From Maylandia zebra (lineage: Eukaryota; Chordata; Actinopteri; Cichliformes; Cichlidae): 64,000 nt of DNA. The notes beneath the pieces are model-generated. The model saw only the letters and a list, made by a program, of their open reading frames with translations, made no database searches and was not told where the DNA came from. The translations under genes and the position numbers were made by a program. Positions 1 through 11,195 of this stretch are shown piece by piece; position 1 is the stretch's first letter; every line of letters starts with the position of its first letter. The stretch lies in the NCBI RefSeq assembly GCF_041146795.1, contig NC_135173.1:54066365-54130364 (forward strand). Direction: 5' to 3'.

Positions 1-1480
1 TTATGTTATAGTATTACTACTAAGTCATAGTATTTCTGCCAAATCATAGTATTTGTGCCAAAGCATCGTATTTGTATGGAGTCATAGTATTTCAATCAAA
101 TCTCAGTAGTTGTTGTTAAAATGCAGTATTATTGCCAAATCATAGTATTTAATAATAATAATAATAATAATAATGGATACTTTATTGATCCCCATGGGGA
201 AATTACTTGTTTTTCTCTGCATTTGACCCATTCACTCTGTGAAGCAGTGGGCAGCCCACTAAGCAGGCGCCCGGGGAGCAGTGTGTAGGGACGGTACCTT
301 GCTCAGGGGTACCTCAGGGTAGCCGTTAAGTGGATTCGAACCGCCGACCTTCCGATCATGGGGCGACCACTTTACCTACTGAGCTATCCCTGCCCCATTT
401 GTACCCAATCATAGTATTTCTGCTAAATCATAGCATTTGTTCCAAATCATGGTATTTGTGCAAAAACATAGTATGTCTGCAAAACCATAGTATATCTCTT
501 ATGTTATAGTATTACTACTAAGGCATAGTATTTCTGCCAAATCATAGTATTTGTACTAAATCATAGTACTTGTGCCAAATCATAGTATTTGTTGCACATC
601 ATAGTATTAGAACCAAAACATAGTATTTGTCCCAAAGCATCGTATTTGTATGGAGTAATAGTATTTCTTCAAAATCATAGTATTTCAATCAAATCTCAGT
701 AGTTGTGTTAAAATGCAGTATTATTGCCAAACCATAGTAGTTGTACCCAATCATAGTATTTTTGCCAAATTGTGGTATTTGTGCCCAATTAATAATTCTG
801 TTATGTTATAGTATTACTACTAAGTCGTAGAATATCTGTTATGTTATAGTGTATCTGCGGAATATAGTATGTGTGCCAAATCGTAGTATTTATACCAAAT
901 CACAGTATTTATGCTAAAACATAGTATTTCTGCCATATTGTGGTATTTGTGCAAGAACATTGAACTGTTATGTTATAGTATTACTACTAAGTCATAGTAT
1001 TTCTGCCAAATCATAGTATTTGTGTGAATTTGTATACTGTAATATCACTGTAGTATGTAGTGGCTAAGTAGGGGGTGTTTACAGTGTAAATAGGTCATCT
1101 CTTGTGTTGGAGTGCCCTCTTGTGGCGCCTTTTGGGTAGTGCCTTAGTAAACGTGAACCCTGTAAGAAGTGGTATCAGACTGATTTGTAGTGGAGGAATT
1201 TGTTGCCAGTTTTCTTAATCATAGAAACCACACCATATCACCTCTCCACATCCTCCTACTGTATGCCATGCCTCCCTCTACCATCCATCTGACCGCCAAT
1301 AAACTCCACCTGTGGTAATCTAATCCCTGGATGTCAGCCTCTCCTTCTGACCGAGGATAGTTACTATTGTAGCACCACCCAGCATTAAACTGACGTACAC
1401 CATTCTGTACAATAGTATTTGTTCTAAAAAGTAGTATTTCTGCCAAATCATAGTATTACTGCTATTTCATACTATTTAAA
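1..1480. repeat. Degenerate AT-rich minisatellite, ~19-20 bp unit
   Basis: Imperfect tandem units approximating AAATCATAGTATTTGTGCC fill most of this stretch. A longer unit beginning TTATGTTATAGTATTACTAC recurs near 1, 499, 800 and 968, so there is a higher-order period on top of the basic unit. The array is interrupted by a SINE-like insertion at about 148-400 and by about 400 bp of non-repetitive sequence near 1035-1420. No supported coding sequence is present. Confidence 0.85.
148..400 (-). mobile_element. SINE-like insertion with tRNA-like end
   Basis: An (AAT)n tract at about 150-173 is followed by sequence that, read on the minus strand, starts with a tRNA-like head. A B-box-like GGTTCGAAtCC complement lies near 335 and an A-box-like region near 375-390. 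The block interrupts the flanking minisatellite cleanly. It resembles tRNA-derived fish SINEs. The family was not identified. Confidence 0.55.
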
Positions 1481-1879
1481 CGAAATTACAGTGTTTCTGC
1501 AAAAACATGTTTGAGGGGTGGAAATCTGTCCTCCTCTCATTTTTCAAACTCCGAAAATTAAGCCATTTCTTCTCTCGTCATGTCTCCGCCACGGAGATAC
1601 AAAGAGCTATGTAAATCGCAGTCAAAGTACACCAAAGTCCGCTGATTCACCCAGTGCAAGAATTATGCTTCTATCCCACCTAGTTTTTGAGTACAAATTT
1701 ATACACTATCACAGACCGGTAATTCATATTGATAATTTATTACAATTCTGCAAAGTTTTATGATTTTAGCAGCTTTTCTAATATGGACCTCAGATTCTTG
1801 TTAACAGTCTATGGCAGAAATACATACAAGTACACAGCCTGATGAAGCAGACAGAAGCAGTACCTCTGATTGGTTCAGC

Positions 1880-2660
1880 ATTTTCACCTCTTATCAGCAC
1901 AAATCTCAGCCTCTTCTGCTGTTTTCATTAGAATTGTAAGCTTTTCCACCTTTTTTCAGTTACGTGAGAACCAGTTTGGCTCAATGAGTAGCTGAAAAAT
2001 ATCAGCCTCTTCTGCTGTTTTAGCAGGATTTCAGAGTTCAGCTTTTTCACTTTTTTTAAGCACAAATTTCAGTTTCTTTACCTCATTTCACAACAAAGTT
2101 CTTCCTCTTCACCTCTTTTCTGCTAATTTGAGCTTCTGCTCCACAGTGCACATTGTCCCTCTCATCATATCTTTGCTTGTGACCAGAGCTCATTTCGCTC
2201 AGAGGGTAGGGCATCTGCCGTGAGACCCGGTGGCAGAGGTTTGAATCCTACCTGTGACAGTTGCTACACATGTTCCCTGCTTGCATGCGCTCTGCTTTCT
2301 TGTGTGTCACTGCTCTCCAGTGTGTCATTACACATACAGCCATCTTCAGCAAGCACTTCTGCTTCTACACCTCTTTTCAGCTCATCTTTTTGCTTCTTTG
2401 CCTCTTTTCAGCAGAAATTCTTCTGATTCACCTCTTTTCTGCCAAATGTTTATCTTTTTCACCTCTTATCAGCACAATTCTAAGCAGCTTCTGCTAATTT
2501 CACCACAATTGTCACTCTCTCCACCTCTTCTTTGTGTGAATGAGTTTGGTGCACTGAGGTGAATCGCCGCCTTTAGACCAGAAGGGCCAGGTTCAAATCC
2601 TGCTCAGGGCAATGTTTTGTTTTTTTTTTCAACTTTTTCAGCTTTTTTCAGCAGACATCT
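1880..2660 (+). repeat. Minisatellite with two embedded tRNA-like boxes
   Basis: Degenerate units built around TTTTCACCTCTTTTCAGCA and CTTCTGCT recur throughout. Two segments, about 2185-2262 and 2540-2612, look tRNA-derived. Each has an A-box-like stretch followed by a B-box-like GGTTTGAATCC or GGTTCAAATCC. Neither folds obviously as a functional tRNA by eye, so they are taken as SINE or tRNA-pseudogene remnants within the array. Open frames here are by-products of the repeat. Confidence 0.6.
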
Positions 2661-4066
2661 TCAGCGTTAAGGCATCCACACAGCATTTTCGCAGGAAATG
2701 CAAATTTTTCTAGTTTTCATTGAATTCTGACCACTTTTGCACCCTCAGTTAATATTAAAACAATGTGAAAGTAACTACTAAAGACCAAGAGGACATAAGT
2801 GGAAATTCAACCGATGTTAAACAAAACAAATTACTTAAAATACTTCAGATTAATGTATTTTACTTATCTAATATTACAATTAATGATGTAATGGTGTTGA
2901 TTAAAACATTTTAACAGTTCTATTAAAGACTAGGCTCTAACATATAAGCAGCAAAAGACAACATCAGGCTATTTAATTTATGAAATCAAGATTAGTTTAC
3001 AATCATTTTGGTAAATTCACTCCTGCACTGAATGATGTACTTCTCTGGTCTGGATCATCCTAACTGTGAGCTACTTATAGTTAAAGGAGAACTCACAGAC
3101 TGTTACTGCTTCAATTTGCCGAGTTGCCTCATCTACAAAAGAAACCAAAACCAAAAAGTGACTGAAGGACATGAAAAAGTTAAGGAAAGGGCATAATTTG
3201 GTCAGATTTTAAATTTTCCACCTAAGACATGTCTCTCTGTTTCACTAACTCATCCTAGCTAATATAATCCGCCTGAAGTATCAGTTACGTTAGCAATCTA
3301 ACTTCAGTTAATGACATTTTTGATGTGTCTAATAATGACCATGGTGACAGTCATACATCTACAATATATGTCAATGTATTGCATGTTCAGCAATATGTAC
3401 AGATGGGGTGTACCACTGTGCGAGGGGTGCAATGGAACAGTCTAACTGATAATAGCTTTTATTTCCCGGTTAACTAGAACGCCACATCTTTTCAACTAAA
3501 TCACACTGTTATACACATACACTGTCAGATTTCATCAGTATTTTAACATTGATCCAACATTTATATAGCACTGAGATTTCAATCTTGACTATAATGATAA
3601 TGTGGATGAAAACTCTGCATCAGTTTAATGTCATCTTACTATCTGGGGCATTTTATCTACCTCACATCTATACCAATTTAGAATCACCAGATCTCCCCTG
3701 TGCTTTGAACCTCAGTGTGTATTTAGTGCAACAGAGAGCTTGGATAACCTCCAGCTCTATTGCAAATTGCAAAATCATGCCACCTTTCCTAAGCAGTGGT
3801 TCCACTGCACATTCAGACTGCCAGTTTCCACCGTGTCCACCTTGCTTTACCCGTCCAAATGGATGAACTCATAACCACTGCTACATTATCAAGTGGAGTT
3901 ATACCGTACACATTTAGTACGGTACCATACTAAAGATATCACTAAAAGACCTTTAATCTCTTCACTGTTTACCCTCTTTAACTTGGAAAGTCATATATTG
4001 TATTTCTGACAATAAATTGTACTGTTAAAAAATTCAACTGTGAACATGTGAGCCATTATATAGATA
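2661..4066. other. Intergenic, no supported gene
   Basis: AT-rich sequence between the minisatellite and the Tc1 element. A short open frame at 3549-3866 has no recognisable domain or splice context and was not called. Confidence 0.6.
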
Positions 4067-4266
4067 CAGTGGGGCAAAAAAGTATTTAGTCAGCCACCGA
4101 TTGTGCAAGTTCCCCCACTTAAAATGATGACAGAGGTCAGTAATTTGCACCAGAGGTACACTTCAACTGTGAGAGACAGAATGTGAAAAAAAAATCCATG
4201 AATTCACATGGTAGGATTTGTAAAGAATTTATTCGTAAATTAGGGTGGAAAATAAGTATTTGGTCA
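4067..4266 (+). repeat. Left terminal inverted repeat of the Tc1 element
   Basis: Reverse complement of 5467-5666 with a few mismatches. Transposase normally binds within such arms. The inner edge reads AAGTATTTGGTCA. Confidence 0.9.
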
Positions 4267-4431
4267 CCTCAAACAAGGAAAATCTCTGGCTCTCACAGAC
4301 CTGTAACGTCTTCTGTAAGAAGCTTTTCTGTCCCCCACTCGTTACCTGTATGAATGGCACCTGTTTGAACTCATCATCTGTATAAAAGACACCTGTCCAC
4401 AGCCTCAAACAGTCAGACGCCAAACGCCGCC

Positions 4432-5469
4432 ATGGCCAAGACCAAAGAGCTTTTGAAGGACACCAGGAAAAGTATTGTAGACCTGCACCAGACTGGGAAG
4501 AGTGAATCTACAATAGGCAAGCAGCTTGGTGTGAAAAAATCAACTGTGGGAGCAATCATCAGAAAATGGAAGACATACAAGACCACTGATAATCTCCCAC
4601 GATCTGGGGCTCCACGCAAGATCTCATCCCGTGGGGTCAAAATGATCATGAGAACGGTGAGCAAAGATCCCAGAACCACACGGGGGGACCTGGTGAATGA
4701 CCTGCAGAGAGCTGGGACCAAAGTAACAAAGGTCACCATCAGTAACACACTACAACGGCAGGGAATCAAATCCCGCAGTGCCAGATGTGTTCCGCTGCTG
4801 AAGCCAGTGCATGTCCAGGCCCGTCTGAAGTTTGCCAGAGAGCACATGGATGATACAGCAGAGGATTGGGAGAATGTCATGTGGTCAGATGAAACCAAAG
4901 TAGAACTTTTTGGTATAAACTCAACTTGTCGTGTTTGGAGGAAGAAGAATACTGAGTTGCATCCCAAGAACACCATACCTACTGTGAAGCATGGGGGTGG
5001 AAACATCATGCTATGGGGCTGTTTTTCTGCCAAGGGGACAGGACGACTGATCCGTGTTAAGGACAGAATGAATGGGGCCATGTATGGTGAGATTTTGAGC
5101 CAAAACCTCCTTCCATCAGTGAGAACTTTGAAGATGAAACGAGGCTGGGTCTTCCAACATGACAATGATCCAAAACACACCGCCCGGTCAACAAAGGATT
5201 GGCTCCGTAAGAAGCATTTGAAAGTCCTGGAGTGGCCTAGCCAGTCTCCAGACCTCAACCCCATAGAAAATCTGTGGCGGGAGTTGAAAGTCCGTGTTGC
5301 TCGGCGACAGCCCCAAAACATCACTGCTCTCGAGAAGATCTGCATGGAGGAATGGGCCAAAATACCAGCTACTGTGTGTGCAAACCTGGTAAAGACCTAT
5401 AGTAAACGTTTGACCTCTGTTATTGCCAACAAAGGTTATGTTAGTATTGAGTTGTATTTTTGTTATTGA
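4432..5469 (+). CDS. Tc1-type transposase, full-length
   Basis: An uninterrupted 345-residue DDE transposase catalyses cut-and-paste movement of the element around it. The N-terminal third (about 1-110) holds two helix-turn-helix regions: [20 protein letters not shown], then a second around TRGDLVNDL with a GRPR-like link (SGAPRK). The catalytic part carries the first acidic residue in [12 protein letters not shown], the second in [11 protein letters not shown] and the glutamate in [15 protein letters not shown], which is the DD34E pattern of Tc1. Length matches active fish Tc1 transposases (about 340 residues). No frameshift or stop is present, so it may be functional. The start at 4432 follows a good context (CGCCGCCATGG). 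Confidence 0.95.
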   Translation: MAKTKELLKDTRKSIVDLHQTGKSESTIGKQLGVKKSTVGAIIRKWKTYKTTDNLPRSGAPRKISSRGVKMIMRTVSKDPRTTRGDLVNDLQRAGTKVTKVTISNTLQRQGIKSRSARCVPLLKPVHVQARLKFAREHMDDTAEDWENVMWSDETKVELFGINSTCRVWRKKNTELHPKNTIPTVKHGGGNIMLWGCFSAKGTGRLIRVKDRMNGAMYGEILSQNLLPSVRTLKMKRGWVFQHDNDPKHTARSTKDWLRKKHLKVLEWPSQSPDLNPIENLWRELKVRVARRQPQNITALEKICMEEWAKIPATVCANLVKTYSKRLTSVIANKGYVSIELYFCY

Positions 5470-5666
5470 CCAAATACTTATTTTCCACCCTGATTTACGA
5501 ATAAATTCTTTACAAATCCTACCATGTGGATTCATGGATTTTTTTTTCACATTCTGTCTCTCACAGTTGAAGTGTACCTCTGGTGCAAATTACTGACCTC
5601 TGTCATCATTTTAGGTGGGGGAACTTGCACAATCGGTGGCTGACTAAATACTTTTTTGCCCCACTG
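5467..5666 (-). repeat. Right terminal inverted repeat of the Tc1 element
   Basis: Mirrors 4067-4266. The transposase stop codon TGA (5467-5469) is the first triplet of this arm. Confidence 0.9.
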
Positions 5667-6480
5667 TATAAGTGTGCAGATGTCTATACATGCATCTTTT
5701 ACAGTGAAAGAGTGAGCCTGTGGTTTCTGTTTGAATATTTCACCCATGACCAGTGTGTTTGCTTAAACTCCAGTTTAAACACCATCATACCCTACCAGTG
5801 AAAAAGCAAACATTACCAACTTGTAAACACAGTTAAGTCATTTAATTTGTGGGTAATATAAAGTCGACATTAAAAAAAAAAACAATTAAAAAACAAAAAA
5901 ACATGCTGATCAAAATATTCCATTAATCTTTTTATCACAGTTTTGTTTTCATAAGACTACACATTACATTTTATTCACTGCTTACACAAAGTGCAAATTA
6001 GACAGCCTTGCTACTGCCTCTAGTGCCAAGTTTAAAGTCCTTGCTTAGGATATTAAATTAGGATTAATGACCGATTGATCCTAATCTTCCAAATCATGTC
6101 AAGCAGAGCTCTTGGACGTCGCTGAAACTTCACGATCATCGCTACGGACAGTGTCAGATTATAGCTGAGGACTGGATTATCACTGCTAATCCAATTACAC
6201 ATGGTGTGCTGTAATCGGCTGTGAAACTACTGTAAGTAAGGATGACCATTTGGAGACTGAATAAAAAATTGTGAACATGCACTCGTACCAAATAAATAAA
6301 TAGGAAAGCTGTGGCTGTACCTAGAAATTATTTCCAAGTTTAAACGCCTACTGGCATAATAATTGATGTGTGGTTTGTAACGCCCAAATCTCTGTCGATA
6401 CTTGACTATCTCTAGTGACATCGGACCATTTAGTGGTCAAGCAACCGGAAATAGAAAAACTCACAACCGATGACGATTTG
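5667..6480. other. Intergenic, no supported gene
   Basis: AT-rich sequence between the Tc1 element and the agpat2 promoter. Nothing identifiable was seen. Confidence 0.5.
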
Positions 6481-6727
6481 ACTCCACCTCATGATACCAT
6501 TTAGCAACAGATGAGCAGCGCTTCATGTTCATTTTGTCGGGCCAGAGTGAAGCACAGCTGCTGCCGTGGTTTCCTGAGGGAATACTTCACTGTGTAAATG
6601 TTTGTCGGGGTTGCGGTCCGTCCCTCCGTCCCTTGCACCGTAGCTGGCTGAAACCGTTAGCGGCTTCCTCATCCAGAAACACCCCGCGTGAGTCAGTGCT
6701 GCTGCTAGTTTCTGCGGCGGTTTCGCT
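6480..6727 (+). promoter_or_regulatory. agpat2: Probable agpat2 promoter and 5' UTR
   Basis: GC- and CpG-richer sequence directly upstream of the agpat2 start codon, without an obvious TATA box, as expected for a broadly expressed gene. The transcription start cannot be placed from sequence alone. Confidence 0.5.
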
Positions 6728-9700
6728 ATGGATGTGCTGTGGATGATACCGCTGCTGCTGCTCATGATTATTCCGCTCCTGATGTGCACCAGCAGCACGT
6801 TTGTTTTTTATTTCAAAAAGTTCTTTTACGTGGCCTGGATGATGGTCTTGGCCCTCATCGGTATACCTCTGTGCATACTAAAGAGCGGAGGCAGAGACAT
6901 TGAAAACATGAGGTGAGTTTTGCAGAAATGTCGCTCGCGGCGCCGTCTGACAGCTAGCCCTCGCTAGCTCGTTAGCTGGCTAGCAACCGTGGTTGTTTAT
7001 ATTGAAGCATTTGGGTTTTTACTCTCAGCAAAAACAATAATGGCCTCATTGTTGCGAGGAGTTAAGTTGGCGTTACAGCAATGTGGCGCAGGAGGTGTTT
7101 CCTGCCAAACTGTGTGAAATTTGAAATAAATAAATAAGCAGAAAATGAAGAAATCCCTAATGCAGTTTTCTTTATCATTCGTATGCTACTATTAGCTCGC
7201 TTGGCACATTGGCAGTAGCGGCGTGTGGACATTAGCTAAAAATCAGGGCGCTAATGTGACGTTGCGTTCATGCTGGGTTAATGTTTGGTAAATCTTAACG
7301 CCAGAAAAGCAATAATATCTTTAGATGACGGATATTTTCAATGTATTTTCTGCAGGCACTTTCTTAGAATCCCAACCCATACAAGTATCCACTAACTTGT
7401 GCCCTCTGAACGTGTAATCCAGCACTGTATCCGCTCAATTTGTCCTGTCTCTTTAAATCTGTGTGTGTGTGTGTATATAAAGGAGTGACTCATTTATTGA
7501 ATCCATAGTTACTAGTAGTGCTGATTTAACTTTATATTTCTGTCTTATTCCACCTCATTTCATTTCTGTATTTTATGTATATAAGTTTAGATTAGTTATT
7601 TATAGTTGGTTTACACAGCGTTGTGTATGTATGTGTAATGTGTATATATAGACACGTGTGTGTGTGTGTGTGTGTGTGTGTGATTTACATTGCTGTGCTT
7701 GAGAGCCACCATCTACCGGAACCAAATTCCTTGTATGTGTGTGCACATATATTTGGCCAATAAACACGATTCTGATTATCTGCCTCAGTTTACATCTGTG
7801 TTGGGGGCAGAATGTTAAACATTTTACACCTGACACCAAAATCAGTCACCAAAACTGATCCTTACTGTAGGAATGTAACGCATCTTCAGTGTTGGTGTTC
7901 ACGTTGTAGGGGGTGTTGTTGTGTGGTTGGTTAAATCTAGTCAGTGGTGATGGCTTGCTGCACACAAATGACTGCATTTCAGTAATTACCCTGAAGAGAC
8001 AGATGCCAGATGGCACTTTCCCCTGATTGGAGCTGGGTTACTGAATAGTTATGAGACCCATCCTCAATGCAACCTCACTTGGCCCTGAACTGCTGACAGC
8101 AGCAATGTCGGTTACAACAGTAGACCTTACTGCCTCAGTGCTCCAGGAATAACAATGTCACAGTCATGTTAGCTGTGCCAGTGGTGTCATGTTGCACCAG
8201 TGTACCGTTCTATCAGTGCAGAGGTTATCTGGACCGGTTGTCTGTGACAAAGTGACCGAACTGAGGTCAGACCTTAGATGAATGAATAGACTTTTTGGAT
8301 GGATATTTTACACGGCAGACAGGACTGGAAGAGAGAGCATTGTAATTCAGAGGGTTCTGTCACCTAAATTTACTGTTACACCAAAGCCTGAAGACTTGCT
8401 TTCCAGTCACTTTACCTCTGAATTAAACCTGTAGGCCACAGCAGGTATCCCTGAGTTCGCTCACTCAATAACATCTGTAAAGCATCAAGTTACAGCTTGT
8501 TGTGCTTTCATTTCTTGAAACACATCCATTAATTTACGTTTAATTGAAACTGTTTTATCCGTCACTTATGTGAATGGCTACTTCTGGGTAGAGCAGGGCG
8601 ATATGGCCAAAAATATTTATCACGATATATATTTGAAAATTTGCGATAACGATATAACTGACGATATAATTGATGCGAGACAAAATACAACTCCACAACA
8701 TTACTAGCGCAAAAAGACAACCTTCCATTTATTTTCACTTCAACAAGAAGCTGGTTTTTATGTACATTAAAGCTTTATAAAAATGTAACCGTGCAAATGC
8801 AAATTCCTTGCTGACAGTTTAACCAAAAGGCATTTCCAGTAGAAATGTGCTGACATATCCTGAGCATAACCATGTATAATATCCACTGAAGTTAAAAAGA
8901 GGTGCTTTGCAACATTAAACTGCAGTGTGCAGTACGTATTTTTCGGACCATAAGGTGCACGGGATTATAAGGCACATTAAGCGAAACAAAGCAGTCAGAT
9001 AAATCAAACTTTATTAAACTCATTCTTCTTGCTTCCTCCACTTCTGTACCATTGATTCATTAATGTTGAATTCTCTGGCAGCTGCTCTATTCCCATGTTG
9101 TTGCAGTATATTAATGACTAACCTCGTATTGTGGATGGATTATCTCAGTTGTTCTCCTGACTGAAGTTTGGTCCGTTTACAGCATCCTGCCATGCGATTG
9201 CATTTGTCTCCAACTATCAGGAACTTTAACGTTAACTTTTATAAGTGGAAAAGTGTTAGTGTTCGTCCTCCAGCTTCACTGTTTATGTTATGCTAACATA
9301 GCTGTGTCGCTAGCGATCACGTAGCACATCATTATATACCAGCTAGCCCAACTTCAGTAACCCTACAAACATCACTGCTGTTTAGTTTCCTGTCTTCATT
9401 TATGTTGGAAGTGATAGCAGAGCTGTACGTTTGAATTTTTTCAGAAATCTCTCAGTCAGAACATGCTATATCATGCTTAGGTAACTAGCGAAACTAGCAA
9501 GGTAACTTCCGCTAGCTTCCTGCTAACTTCTAACGCCGTTAAATGTAATAAATTTTGTTTTAATGGATGCCTGGAAGCTAAACTTCATAGTTACACCTGG
9601 TAAAGCAGCAATGCTGATCGTTTTACTAAAGATGAAAGAATTTAGACAGTTTTTAACGCTCAGTGATGCTGCAGTGTTGTTTGACCTGAAGCATACAGCG

Positions 9701-11158
9701 TTTAGGACCCAGATTACTCCCAGATTTAAGAGCATCTTAGTCCGACAAATACGACAACAACGATGGCCGCTTGCATGTTCTGCAAAAAAAATGTGCTTTG
9801 TTGTGTATCTGATGGACAAACACCAAACCAGTTCCACATCACGGAAGTTGCACCATTTTTACAAACCAATTCTGGTTCATATGTTTCACTCAACAATCGG
9901 CCATGTGCGTATGAAAACAAAGGCACTGCGCATGCGCGTTTTACTCCCATTCTATCGCGATATTTCATTTTCCTATCGTTGCCTAACATTATACCGGTAT
10001 TACCGTGAACGGTATAATATGGCCCAGCCCTACTTCTGGGTATGGGTTAGTTATTAGGTAGGATCTCATGACAACAGATAAAGGACGGGTTTAGTTTTCT
10101 CACTCACAATTGCATGAGCTCATGTTCTGTGCTGTGTAATGGTGTCGAACATCAGTGGGAGATTAGTGGCCCTGTCTTTTTCGTAAAGGAGTAATATTGC
10201 CACTCAACTTACTGTATTGAAAACAACCAGTTTTTTTTTTTTTTTTTTTTGCCATAGTATTTCTGATGGAAGTAATTGTTAGCTCTGTCACCCTGAGACT
10301 GTGATTAGATGCCTGTCCTTTGGACAACCTACTCACCTTAAACTTGTGAGTAAACTCAATAAGATTGGCAGTTTTACATTTTGGCAAAACAGGTCAGGCT
10401 GACCTTTGGAGTGGCCACATTGCATATGATTTGTCCTCTTGTTCAAATTTGATTGCACTCTCAGGGTTGCAGATAATGAAGTGAACCAAAGTAAATGCTT
10501 AGTGGACTGATCATAAAATATAATTCAACAGCAGTCACTCATTACCCTTGAACATAGAGTTGCTGCAACACTATATCGTTGCATAACCTGTGGCTTTTAC
10601 TTCAGACCGAATGTGTTATCACTGCACCACTATGTTGTAAGATAACCAAAAGACTACTCTAGTTTAAAGGTTAACAACATTTTTCCTGTAGATTACCAGT
10701 CAAGCGCAAGTGGAAACAAAGTCTACTACAGTCATCAGAAGATAGTGCTGAGAAATAGCGTACCACCACTTACTACTTTATATTTTGCTTATAAGGAGCC
10801 GGACTGTGTTGCATTTTTATTTAGAAGTGGTTGAGTAATGGTTCTGCCTGAAGGTTGCTTAAAACATAAAAAAGGGCACCTGTTATGTCCACACATTATA
10901 ACTTATCAAAGAACCAATTTTAAATTGTTCAAATGGTGAAGAACGATTGTCTAAGAGAGTTTAGGCTGTGTTGAAGAATAAAGCTGGTCATACCAAATAT
11001 TAACTTTGCAGCTTGTTAGAATTGTGCAAACTCAGTTGTTTTTTTTGTTTTTTTTTACTCTTTATGTTGTAGTTGCATGTATGCTTGCACATTTCAGTAA
11101 ATATAGTACTTATGTCCTATATTTCCTACCAAAATCTAAAGACATGAATTGTGGTTCA

Positions 11159-11195
<37 letters not shown>

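Larger units (their letters stand above)
4067..5666 (+). mobile_element. Complete Tc1-type transposon
   Basis: A 1600-bp element is flanked by TA dinucleotides (4065-4066 and 5667-5668), the target duplication of Tc1/mariner elements. Its ends begin CAGTGGGGCAAAAAAGTATT and the complement. Terminal inverted repeats are about 200 bp each (4067-4266 and 5467-5666), the long-TIR layout common in fish Tc1 elements. They enclose one uninterrupted transposase. The TIR arms remain highly similar over their full length, so the insertion looks recent. Confidence 0.95.

Noticed and set aside
1..1480. Possible CRISPR-like repeat array
   Set aside because: Units are degenerate and contiguous without unique spacers, in a eukaryotic genome. 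It is a minisatellite.
4413..5360. Long minus-strand open frame (315 codons)
   Set aside because: It is antisense to the intact Tc1 transposase and carries no domain of its own.
9563..10057. 164-codon plus-strand open frame
   Set aside because: Lies inside hAT-like copy A and crosses its right end. The equivalent frame in copy B is broken and there is no domain.
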